64,000 bases of DNA from Pomphorhynchus laevis (taxonomy: Eukaryota > Acanthocephala > Palaeacanthocephala > Echinorhynchida > Pomphorhynchidae), in NCBI GenBank assembly GCA_012934845.2, contig WNNJ02002385.1, positions 1 through 64,000 on the forward strand, written 5' to 3'. The notes under the pieces are model-generated. The model was not told the DNA's origin, searched no databases, and saw only the letters and a program-made list of their open reading frames with translations. Positions 11,500-21,815 of this stretch are shown one piece after another. Positions within the stretch are counted from its first letter, which is position 1, and each line of letters begins with the position of its first letter. The position numbers and the translations under genes were made by a program.

Positions 11500-11905
11500 A
11501 AAAAGAAAACAACAATCTTATCCAAATTAAAATCTTAAATCTTATCCAAATTAAAATCTTAAATCTTATCCAAATTAAAATCTTAAATCCTATCCAAATC
11601 ATAACCTTAAATCTTATCCAAATTAAAATCTTAAATATTATCCAAACCATAACCTCAAATCTTATCCAAATTAAAATCTTAAATCTTATCCAAATTAAAA
11701 TCTTAAATCTTATCCAAACCATAACCTCAAATCTTATCCAAATTAAAATCTTAAATCTTATCCAAATTTAAATCTTAAATCTTATCCAAATCATAACCTT
11801 AAATCTTATCCAAATCATAACCTCAAATCTTATCCAAATTAAAATCTTAAATCTTATCCAAATTAAAATCTTAAATCTTATCCAAATCATAATCTCGAAT
11901 CACCG
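11500..11905. repeat. 24-bp satellite, block 1
   Basis: Tandem copies of a 24-bp unit, CTTAAATCTTATCCAAATTAAAAT with variants ending CATAAT or CATAACC. Because 24 is a multiple of three, long open frames arise (for example repeated KILIWIRF on the minus strand), but these are not genes. Confidence 0.9.
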
Positions 11906-12770
11906 ATAGTCCATTTTTTCTATTAAAGCAATATCATATTCAATGTACAATTACCTGCGTTGATTGCAAATGCAAATAATCATATCGACAGTTCAATTCT
12001 TGCGTTAGATTTATACAATGAATCTAATAAAATGTTCAAGTTACGTTTCTAGATGTAATATGAGATGCGTGCTGCTTGCAAATAACGAAGATTGAACGAA
12101 GAATGAAACATGTGAAAACTCGTGTGTACATTTTGTAAATATATCTACACAGTATGTGTAGATACAAAATAAATATCTTCACCATTATATTCTACCTACG
12201 TTCTTCGTGAAATGTTTCTACTATTTTCTTTGACGTCATCGCCCTCTCCTCCAATATATCGGTCTGTAAATTCCAAATTATACCATGAAACACTAGCAAA
12301 ATACCGAAAAAGTATGTGTTTCATGTGTTACTCTCTCTCATAATGCCTGTATCTAATTGCAACAACATCATCAACACAAAAATGATAACATTTAAATTTG
12401 ATTTAATTAAAAATCAATTAATTTTTAAACCGCAAACTTCTTATCGAAAATCAAAAGTTTAATCTTTAAGTTACAAATCACAAAAATTAAAATTTTATCA
12501 ATAAAATCACAATTTTATCAATTTTGATATTCGATAAAAATCTTGCAGTTTATTATAAATCTTATAATCAAAGTTTGAAAATCTACACAGTAATGCAAAT
12601 ATAAAAACATCCTTAATAATATCCAAAGCATATGCTTATATCTAATACAAATAAAAATCTTAAATAAAAGATTTAAGATTAATAAATCTTAAAGATTTAT
12701 CTATTGATTAAATAGATTAATTTATCAAAAATCTTATTGATTTAAGATTTTAATGTGATAAAATCTTTAT
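11906..12770. other. AT-rich DNA between satellite blocks
   Basis: No gene was recognised. It grades into decayed satellite units (AATCTTAAA / TTTAAGATT) from about 12,600. Confidence 0.5.
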
Positions 12771-13048
12771 CACAATCATAAATCTTTTAATAATCAAAAT
12801 ATTAAATCTTATCCAAATCATAACCTTAAATCTTATTCAAATCATTATCTTATTAAATCTTATAAAAATGATAATATATGATCTTATACTAATCAAAATG
12901 TTTAATATTATCTAAATCAAAATTTTATCCAAATCATAATTTTAAATCTAATCAAAATAATAATTTTTAATCTTATCCAAATCAAAAACCCCGAATCTTA
13001 TCCAAATCAAAATCTTCTTAAATCTTATACAAATCAGGATTTTAAAAA

Positions 13049-13256
13049 TTAATAATTATTGGAGCTGGATCAAAGGAAAGAGGAAATTATTTTTGATATT
13101 TTGTCAACTACTGTTAGCATCTTCAAGATGCTAACATCTTGAAGGTGCTAACACAAGTAATTAGCGAAATATCAAAAATAATTTTTTCTTTCCCTTGATC
13201 CAGCTATAATAATTATTTATCAATAATGGATCAGTATCAACTATTTAAAATTTTAA
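13049..13256. repeat. palindromic repeat family, copy 3
   Basis: Both outer segments are present (AATTATTGGAGCTGGATCAA on the left, and its inverse before AATTATTTATCAATAATGGA on the right). The arms and central stem are partly eroded: the hammerhead core no longer reads CTGAAGA on either strand. It is inserted in the satellite. Confidence 0.75.
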
Positions 13257-13566
13257 AAATTATCCAAATCACAATCTGAAATGTTATCCAAATCGAAATC
13301 TTAAATATTATCCTAAATATCAGATTATCCAAATTATAATCTCATATCTTATCCAAATCATACTCTTAATCTTATCCAAATCGTAATCTTAAATGTTATC
13401 AAACTCATAATCTCAAAACAAATCATAATTACAGAATATTAAATATTATAACAATCATAATCTTAATTCTTATCCAAATCAAAATCTTAAATCTTATCAA
13501 AATCAAAATATTTAATCTTCTTTAAATCAAAATCTTAAATCTTATCCAAATCAAAATCTTAAATCT

Positions 13567-14215
13567 TATCTACATCATAATCTTAAATTTTATCCAAATA
13601 ATAATCTTAAATCTTATCCAAATCATATTCAATCTTAAATCTTATCTACATCATAATCTTAAATTTTATCCAAATAATAATCTTAAATCTTATCCAAATC
13701 ATATTCAATCTTAAATCTTATCTACATCATAATCTTAAATTTTATCCAAATAATAATCTTAAATCTTATCCAAATCATATTCAATCTTAAATCTTATCTA
13801 CATCATAATCTTAAATTTTATCCAAATAATAATCTTAAATCTTATCCAAATCATATTCAATCTTAAATCTTATCTACATCATAATCTTAAATTTTATCCA
13901 AATAATAATCTTAAATCTTATCCAAATCATATTCAATCTTAAATCTTATCTACATCATAATCTTAAATTTTATCCAAATAATAATCTTAAATCTTATCCA
14001 AATCATATTCAATCTTAAATCTTATCTACATCATAATCTTAAATTTTATCCAAATAATAATCTTAAATCTTATCCAAATCATATTCAATCTTAAATCTTA
14101 TCTACATCATAATCTTAAATTTTATCCAAATAATAATCTTAAATCTTATCCAAATCATATTCAATCTTAAATCTTATCTACATCATAATCTTAAATTTTA
14201 TCCAAATAATAATCT
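13567..14215. repeat. 76-bp higher-order repeat, about 8.5 copies
   Basis: TACATCAT recurs at 13,571, 13,647, 13,723, 13,799, 13,875, 13,951, 14,027, 14,103 and 14,179, a constant step of 76. The units look identical or nearly so, each made of two 24-bp monomers and one of 28 bp. The surrounding monomers are much more diverged, so this part was amplified recently. Confidence 0.95.
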
Positions 14216-14429
14216 TAAAAATTATCAAAAAATAATATCAGATATTACCCAAATCATATTATTAAAATGTATTAATAGCAAAATCTTAAATCTATTCCAA
14301 ATCAAAATATTAAATCTTATACAAATCAAAATATTAAATATTATCCTAATTTGAATATTTAATCTTATTTAACTCAAAATCTTAATTCTTATCCCAATTA
14401 AAATCTAAAATATTATCCAAATCATGATC

Positions 14430-14660
14430 GTAAATATTATCTTTTTTAAATAGTTGATAATGATCCATTATTGATTAAGAATTATTAAAGCTGGATCAAA
14501 GAAAAGAGGAAATTTTTTGATATTTCGCTAACTTCTGTTAGCATCTTCAGGAAATTACAATTTTATCATTGTAATTTTCTGAATATGCTAACAGAGGTTA
14601 GCAAAATATCAAATAAAAGTTTCCTTCTTTTTTTGATCCAGCTCAAATAATTCTTTATAA
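14430..14660. repeat. palindromic repeat family, copy 4
   Basis: The full organisation is visible: outer segment AGTTGATAATGATCCATTAT, the AGCTGGATCAAAG block, the left arm (14,519-14,550), an ATTACAATTTTATCATTGTAAT centre, the right arm (14,578-14,610) and the inverse outer block. It lies within the 24-bp satellite. Confidence 0.8.
14519..14550 (-). ncRNA. minimal hammerhead-ribozyme-like motif, second intact core
   Basis: The sequence is identical to the 4,043-4,074 motif: CTGAAGA, T, GCTAAC-AGAA-GTTAGC, GAAA, TATC. Independent copies 10 kb apart keep core and stem unchanged. In the right-arm orientation of the family a weak helix I (UUUU with AAAA) can be drawn. Confidence 0.5.
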
Positions 14661-15601
14661 ATCTTATCAAAGCAAAAATCTTAAATCTTATCTTAATCAA
14701 AATATAAAATCTTATCTGAATCATGAACTTTAATATTATCCAAATTATAATCTTAAATTTTATCAGAATCATAATCTTAATTCTTATCCAAATCATAATC
14801 TTAAATCTTAACAAAATCAATTTCTAAAATGTTATCCAAATCAAACCTCACATCTTATCCAGAACATATTATTAAATATAATCCAAATTCAAATCTTAAA
14901 TCTTATCAAAGTCAAAATCTTAAATATTATCTAAATCATAATTCTTATATAGATCATAATCTTAAATTTTATCCAAACCATAATCTTGAATGCTATCCAA
15001 ATCATAATCTTAAATCTTATCCAAATCAATATCTTAAATGCTATCAAAATCATAATATCGAATCGTATCAAAATCACAATCTTAAATGTTATTCAAATTA
15101 TAATCTTAAATCTTATCTACTTAATAATATCAGATATAATCCAAATCATAATCACAAATCTTATCCAAATCGTAATATTAAATCTTATCCAAATGATAAT
15201 ATCGAATCTTATCCAAATCAAAATCTTAAATCTTATTCAAATCAAAATATCAAATGCTATTCAAATCCTAATCTCAAATCTTATCAAAATAATAATCTAA
15301 GATCTAATCCCAATCAAAATCTCGAATCTTATCTAAATCATAATCTTAAATTATAGTCAAATCCTAATCTCAAATCTTATCAAAATTATAATCTAAGATC
15401 TAATCCAAATCGTAATCTTAAATGCTATCAAAATCATAATCTTAAATTTTATCCAAATTATAATCTCAGATCATATCCAAATCAAAATCTTGAATCTTAT
15501 CCAAATCGTAATCTCAAATGCTATTCAAATCCTAATCTCGAATCTTATCAAAATCAATTTTAAATATTATCGGAATCAAAATTTTAATCAAAATATTTAA
15601 T

Positions 15602-16213
15602 TGTAAAACATGTAAGGCAGACGCGAAAGAATGACGAATGCCGTTTCGTCATTACAATGACTCATCAGTGCCAGATCCCTCCCACTACTGGATGCAGAGG
15701 AGGACTGGCAGACGGCAATCAATGAATGAATCAATGTGAATGATGTGCTAGAAAATTTTCTAGTAACATCATAGATGTTAATGATGAGTCATTGTAATGA
15801 CGAGTCATCATGATGAGTCATTGTAATGACGAAACGGCATTCGTCATTCTTTCGCGTCTGGCTTACATGTTTTACAAGAAATTCACGCGAAATGGTTTCA
15901 CTCTCCTTAAATAAAAGTTAGCCGATATTAAAGAGACCATGCGCTGGCATTTGCCAGTGCTTTTGCTAATGATCCTTTTTGGTGAAGCTGTAGTACTGAT
16001 TTAGTACTCTATGATGTTACTAGAAAATTTTCTAGTACATCATTCACATTGATTCATTCATTGATTGCCGTCTGCCAGTCCTCCTCTGCATCCAGTAGTG
16101 GGAGGGATCTGGCACTGATGAGTCATTGTAATGACGAAACGGCATTCGTCATTCTTTCGCGTCTGGCTTACATGTTTTACAAGAAATTCACGCGAAATGG
16201 TTTCACTCTCCTT
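15602..16213 (+). mobile_element. 612-bp PLE-terminal-repeat-like insertion with three hammerhead-like cores
   Basis: The element interrupts the 24-bp satellite and is flanked by the same 12 bases, AAAATATTTAAT, at 15,590-15,601 and 16,214-16,225, taken here as a target-site duplication. It contains two direct copies (about 15,810-15,913 and 16,115-16,213) ending TTTCACTCTCCTT, and a leading inverted copy (15,602-15,765). Two direct terminal repeats preceded by an inverted partial copy is the arrangement known for PLE insertions. No protein is encoded. Confidence 0.6.
16115..16150 (+). ncRNA. hammerhead-like core without visible helix I
   Basis: The core reads CTGATGA, stem II GTCAT-TGTA-ATGAC, GAAA, then a 3-bp helix III (ACG/CGT around GCATT) and C as the cleavage base. 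All conserved core residues and the G10.1-C11.1 pair are present. The flanks do not pair as helix I, so a single copy may not fold actively. The inverted copy (15,633-15,668, minus) is the same; the middle copy (15,810-15,845) has A in place of C3. Confidence 0.4.
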
Positions 16214-16225
16214 AAAATATTTAAT

Positions 16226-16680
16226 CTTATCCAAATAATAATCTTAAATAATATCCAAATCATAATTTTAAATCCTTTTTAAATTGCAATATTAAATCTT
16301 TTCCAAATCATAATCTTAAATTATATCCAAACCATAATACTAAATATTATCCAAATCATAACCCTAAATCTTATTCAAATGATAATAGTTAATCTTATAC
16401 TAATCAAAATTTTAAATCATATCAAAATCATAATCTTAAATCTTATCAAATTCATAATCTTAATTATTATTTAAATCATTATCTTTAATGTTATTCAAAT
16501 GATAATCTTAAATTTTATCCAAATCATAATCGTAATTCGTATCCAAAGTATGATCTTAAATGTCATCCAAATCATAACCTTATATATTATGCAAATCATA
16601 ATCTAAAATGCTATCCAAATCATAATTTCACATCTTATCCAAATCATAATCTTAAATTTTATCCAAATTATTATATAGAT
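16226..16680. repeat. 24-bp satellite, block 3
   Basis: Diverged 24-bp units continue after the insertion (CTTATCCAAATAATAATCTT and similar) and fade out at about 16,675. Confidence 0.85.
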
Positions 16681-17800
16681 ATTTACAAAATCCTAGTTCT
16701 AGCTATTTTATTTTACGTGCTAGTAATCATTGCGTTTCAGAGTACTGAAAGTGATAGTATATCTACAATTTGAAAGTAATCATGTAGCGTTTAAACTTTA
16801 AGAAAAACCTTGCTTATTTAATAATATTATCAACTTAAGAGCACGCAAAATATTAAGCCCTGGATTAAAAGCCATAATCGATCACCGAGAAATCTTTTTC
16901 GAAATTAGTAAATTTGTAATAAAAAATAATCAAGTTTGCTGTTTGAACTTTATACATGATGTATTAACATATTAATTCATACGTTATACTTTATTTTAAA
17001 ATACTTAGGAAATTCTGTAAACTTAAATGTAAATTTAAATGTATTTACTAAAATTACATTATTTTGTTGATTAATAATAAAATTGCATTATTATTTTATC
17101 TCTTGTATTCAAATATATTGTAAACCCTTGCAAAAGCTTGTCCAATATATCAAAGAGGATCGACCTCGTTACTATAGAACTGTATTGTAGTAACCAAGTT
17201 AAAGTTTTGCTACCTCCTCATCAATGATTAATTCGAAAATCATATTAGATTTCGATTCAAGTCAGGCATCCGACATGAATGCATAGCATTTAACTCTTCT
17301 AATCTGGGATAAAAGGTATATAACGCCCTATGCATTTATAATGTAATAAGTTCTATTTCGCAAGTCTTAAAACAATTGTTTTAAGACTTGTTACAAATAC
17401 GTTTGTAGCCGAAAAGTCGTGATCAATGAACGGATTGTGATGTGTAATATCGTAAGATTTTGCTTATTATTGAATAGAAGATATAATGACATTAAGTTTT
17501 AAGCTGGTGAATTGAGAATGCTCACTTAAAGTTTAGATATCCAAGTGCAAATTTTCTTAGTTACGTAATTATTTAAACTTCGGTTAAATAAAATAAACAT
17601 TTGATTTCAAAAAAATGTCGAATAAATTTTTGATTTAATAATTTTATTACAAAAATGTATAGTATGAATAATTTTATACAGTCTAAGAAAAATGTAACAA
17701 CTCGTTATTAACAAAAAAATCGCTAGTTTTTATTGATGTGCTATAACATCGATTCATCTTGTTACTCAAATCCGAAACGCAATTACAAAATTATTGATCA
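16681..17800. other. AT-rich unique DNA
   Basis: No gene was recognised. It holds a perfect 30-bp palindrome at 17,361-17,390 (CAAGTCTTAAAACAA and its inverse). Confidence 0.5.
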
Positions 17801-18780
17801 ATCATAAATTATTGATCAATCAAACTTGTAGCTTTTTAATTTAAAATCCAATTTTTTACTTTTTTGATGTTTTGAAATTAACTTTTTTAATAGTCGTATT
17901 ATCCCATACTTGTCACATCTACTAATGGATTATCTTCAAACACTCACTGAGTAGAAAACAATAACCAAAATTGTAATAAATTGTCATGTAAAGTTTTTGT
18001 TCAATGTAATTTTGTTGTTGAAGTATTCTTTAGCCAACTATATAGACATGTTCTACAAATGAACAGAGGTCGATATAATCATTTATATCTCTCTACCTTT
18101 GAATCTGTAACATGATATTGTTATTTTCTTAATATGCACATATTACATTGTACAATATCATCCGGACATTAATGAAAACATATTGAGCTGTGTTATCATA
18201 AATATCAACTACCATGTTTGCTAAATCTAAAAATATTGCAAAAATATAGAAAACCGGATTTGATATCTTTCATAAAAATGTCAATCGCAATGTTGTTTGA
18301 AGAACCATCTCAATAAATAACATAAATAGTTTTATTTTTGAGTTTGAGGGTTTATCGGCAGTAATTTAATGCATTATCTCGTCCATCCTCTTTAGGTCAT
18401 TAACGATTTTGCTTCAATGTAATCGAAGTACAATGTAATATGTGCATATTAAGAAAATAACAATATCATGTTACAGATTCAAAGGTAGAGAGATATAAAT
18501 GATTATATCGACCTCTGTTCATTTGTAGAACATGTCTATATAGTTGGCTAAAGAATACTTCAACAACAAAATTACATTGAACAAAAACTTTACATGACAA
18601 TTTATTACAATTTTGGTTATTGTTTTCTACTCAGTGAGTGTTTGAAGATAATCCATTAGTAGATGTGACAAGTATGGGATAATACGACTATTAAAAAAGT
18701 TAATTTCAAAACATCAAAAAAGTAAAAAATTGGATTTTAAATTAAAAAGCTACAAGTTTGATTGATCAATAATTTATGAT
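17801..18780. repeat. perfect 353-bp inverted repeat with 274-bp spacer
   Basis: The left arm 17,801-18,153 and right arm 18,428-18,780 are reverse complements; I compared most of the length by eye and saw no mismatch. The boundaries are abrupt on both sides. No terminal TSD is obvious. It may be a recent fold-back duplication, a transposon end pair, or an assembly artefact. Confidence 0.9.
17985..18111 (+). pseudogene. possible Merlin/ISXO2-like transposase fragment
   Basis: In the left arm one frame reads KVFVQCNFVVEV, then FFSQLYRHVLQM, then NRGRYN. Merlin-type (ISXO2-like) DDE transposases carry VEIDE followed about ten residues later by YNRGR. The acidic DE pair is not conserved here. 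Downstream, at 18,800-18,895, a CYFC...RFNCS stretch could be the N-terminal zinc finger of the same family. The evidence is thin; it could be coincidence. Confidence 0.2.
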
Positions 18781-18905
18781 AATAATTTATATGACACTAA
18801 GGTTGGTTATACTCTAATCATAATAAATGTTATTTTTGTAAAGACAAAGTACCTAAAATTGTTAAATACATTCAGTTGCGATTTAATTGTTCAAATTACA
18901 ATAAT

Positions 18906-21815
18906 GCGTAACAAATAGACTATGATGATAAACCGTATTTATTAGTAAGCTGTCGAGATTTCAATTATAATGAAGGTGTGCCTGCATTTGTCACTAGCTA
19001 GTGATAATATTAGCAAATCAATAGCACTGTCAAAATGGGGCCTTTATTGCATAGGCAAATGTTGGTTTTATTCAAGATATAAAAGAGTCATTATAGAGAA
19101 TGCCATTTATGAAACAAATAAAAATAAACTACAGTTAAAACAAAAATTTTAACATTGCAAGAACAATACTTACCTGACAGGCCACAAATAAGTGTGAAAT
19201 CATGGATAGATAGCATGGGATCGATTACTAATTATGCCAAACTCCTTGATGAATAATCGCGATCAGTTATTGTGAGACTAAATATCATTTTTAATATACT
19301 ATAATTTGATGATTTTTATTAATAATATATAATATACTATATAATAATATATCAATATTTAATATATAAATTATATTAATTTATTAAAATTAATTTTAAT
19401 AAATTAATTTTATTTTCAGTTTTTGCGGAATATGGAAATTTGGAACCAAACTTATTAACAAATATTTTCAGGCTTTTCTGTTTGACACTTTATTGGTTAT
19501 TAAGAGCATCGTTTCATAATAAAAGCAATTATGGAAATAATAAAAACCAAGTTAGTTGTCAAGTACTTGCCGCTTTATTGTCTGAAATGAAGAATTACAT
19601 CATTCCAAAGCTTATTTGTAAATAATGACATCTCGAATATTGTGAATATTCATGATGCATCTGGCAATAAGCAAGTCTTGCAAATTAATCATTGCCTAAA
19701 ATCACATGGGCGAGAGTCATAATAACATGTTGTAACATATGCCTCATCAAGAAAGTCGCAACGCCAGTTAGTCAATTCGACAAAACTTGCTTAATTGACA
19801 AATTAAAAATTAAATAAAATTTGTTTTTAGTCACTAAAAATGTAAATTTTCCACAAAGAAAATTGATGTACATCTTATATTTTAAAATCATTATATTTTA
19901 GTAAATTAATTTGCTAATATTTTAATTAGCAGAATCTGTTCAAAATTGGATTAAAATATAGTGTGACGAAGAAGACATATTGTTTTTTAAAAGAATGTCT
20001 ACATTTATACAAATTGTTGTATAAATGGGCCTACAAACTACAATATATTGATAAAGCATATAATCTGACGCACGATTTTAAGAGATAAAACTGTTTTTTT
20101 TTGTCTACAATAAAAATTTTCTGTATTTTATTAATATGTTATAATATATTCACTAAAATTAATCAATTTTAACCTCGTAAATATCATGCTCCATATTATA
20201 TGATTTAATTGTCATTATTTAATTGCTATTTTTGTTGTTTAATTTTAATTAATTTTTAATAGAAATATAATAAAATACCATCAATTAACATTGTATATTA
20301 ATTAAATATAAAATAACATATTAAACATAACCAAAATACCTTTTTTTGTAAAATAGTGTATTCAACGCATTATGTCACCTTTTAGCGAACAGCTAAATTT
20401 GTCTTGTCGTAAGTAATAAAGCACAATGTAATCGTGTATGTTGCATTATTTTTATATGTGACTTCACCGAATAATAATTAGGATATTTAAAACACATATT
20501 AGAATAAAAGCCCTGCTGATCACATCATCGATACAGAAAAGTGCGACATGTTACGTCGTAAGTATTTACTTGCTCGTCAGCATTTCTCCAAAATTCAAGG
20601 GTTGTACAAACATGTGAAATACTGTTGTGAATTAGTAAAAGGCATTCTTATACAAAAAATGCGATGTCTAACATGCGTGATGACAATTCGAATATCAAAA
20701 CTGATATTTATGTTGTCCCGATACATGCTTGCTAAATGATTAATTTCAATTACTAATCAAATAAATTATTTATCGAACTTAAAATTTAGTAATATTACTG
20801 GACAATACAAATACGTACCTTTAATTCAATTTTTGTTGCTTATCGCACAATGAAATTTGCCACAATATAATGATCTCTATTTGCAACAGAGAAAGCTCAA
20901 TTCTATAAAAGTGAAACAAAGACAGAAAAATAATTATTTGATTTTGTATGTGTGCATGTGATCAGTTACGTAACAATTTTAAAGGGAGGAAATTATCATG
21001 TTTTAACAATTATTTAACATTTATATATAAAGAGAAAGAAACTCAATACGTTAAAATATTTAACAAAATCCAAGAAAATTAATATTTCACAGAAATAGGA
21101 TACTTACTGTGCTGTATAGTTCCTGCTACAACAATGAAAATACAAGAATTAAAGTGTCGACGACAAAAATTCACGCCTAACACTCAACCGCAAAACAAGT
21201 CAACCAGTTATTTGTTTGTACAGAGTGTGCCTGCCCTCTTTGCGTATTCGATGATATTCGATAATCGACGTTTTCTATTTTTTCCACTTGTTTAACTATA
21301 TCTGAATAATGTGAAAATAACATCAAAACGGTTCACATCAAAACAATTTAGACTACAAAGCCAGTCATCTACTATTAACGTATTATTATCTATAATATTA
21401 ATATTAATATCAATATTGGTGATATAAATATTATATCCAATATTAATATTATGTTATATTATTGGAGATATTAATATTATCTTATATATATTAATTTAGA
21501 CTACAAACCAAGTCATCGTTATTAAATAATAAAATTAAATAATAACGAATATTAATAATAATATTAAATAATAAAGTTTACAGTATTATTTCCAATATTG
21601 TAAATAAATTGAATTTGCGCGATTTTTGTTGCTGATTTTATGATCTTATAAATGCGTCATTAAATTTCTAATTTCATTGTTTACGGTATTATTAATATGC
21701 AATCTTAAGCTTTACAAATGATCAATTTACTAAGTATTTTTTTCACGGATTTTATTTCAACAAAAATTATGAACGTCAAAAATACCAAAACTATGCATTT
21801 ATGCAATTATGCTAA
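18906..21815. other. AT-rich DNA without recognised gene
   Basis: Short open frames at 18,970-19,152, 19,440-19,625 and 20,548-20,739 have no recognised motif and no convincing splice context. Simple AT repeats lie at 19,310-19,400 and 21,380-21,600. I see nothing else supportable. Confidence 0.45.

Larger units (their letters stand above)
12771..15589. repeat. 24-bp satellite, block 2
   Basis: Diverged copies of the same 24-bp unit (AATCTTATCCAAATCATAAT core) fill this block, interrupted by two copies of the palindromic hammerhead-bearing repeat and containing a young 76-bp higher-order array. The 175-codon frame at 14,829-15,356 (repeated NLKSYPNHN) and its overlapping frame are products of the 24-bp period. 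Confidence 0.9.

Noticed and set aside
13567-14215. Regular array resembling a CRISPR
   Set aside because: Units are contiguous and identical with no unique spacers, in a eukaryotic satellite context.
14829-15356. 175-codon plus-strand frame rich in Asn, Lys, Leu, Tyr
   Set aside because: It is produced by the 24-bp satellite period, which preserves frame; peptide repeats NLKSYPNHN mirror the DNA unit and the strand opposite is equally open in places.
18970-19625. Host exons at 18,970-19,152 and 19,440-19,625
   Set aside because: No recognised homology, no consistent GT...AG join, and composition like surrounding DNA.
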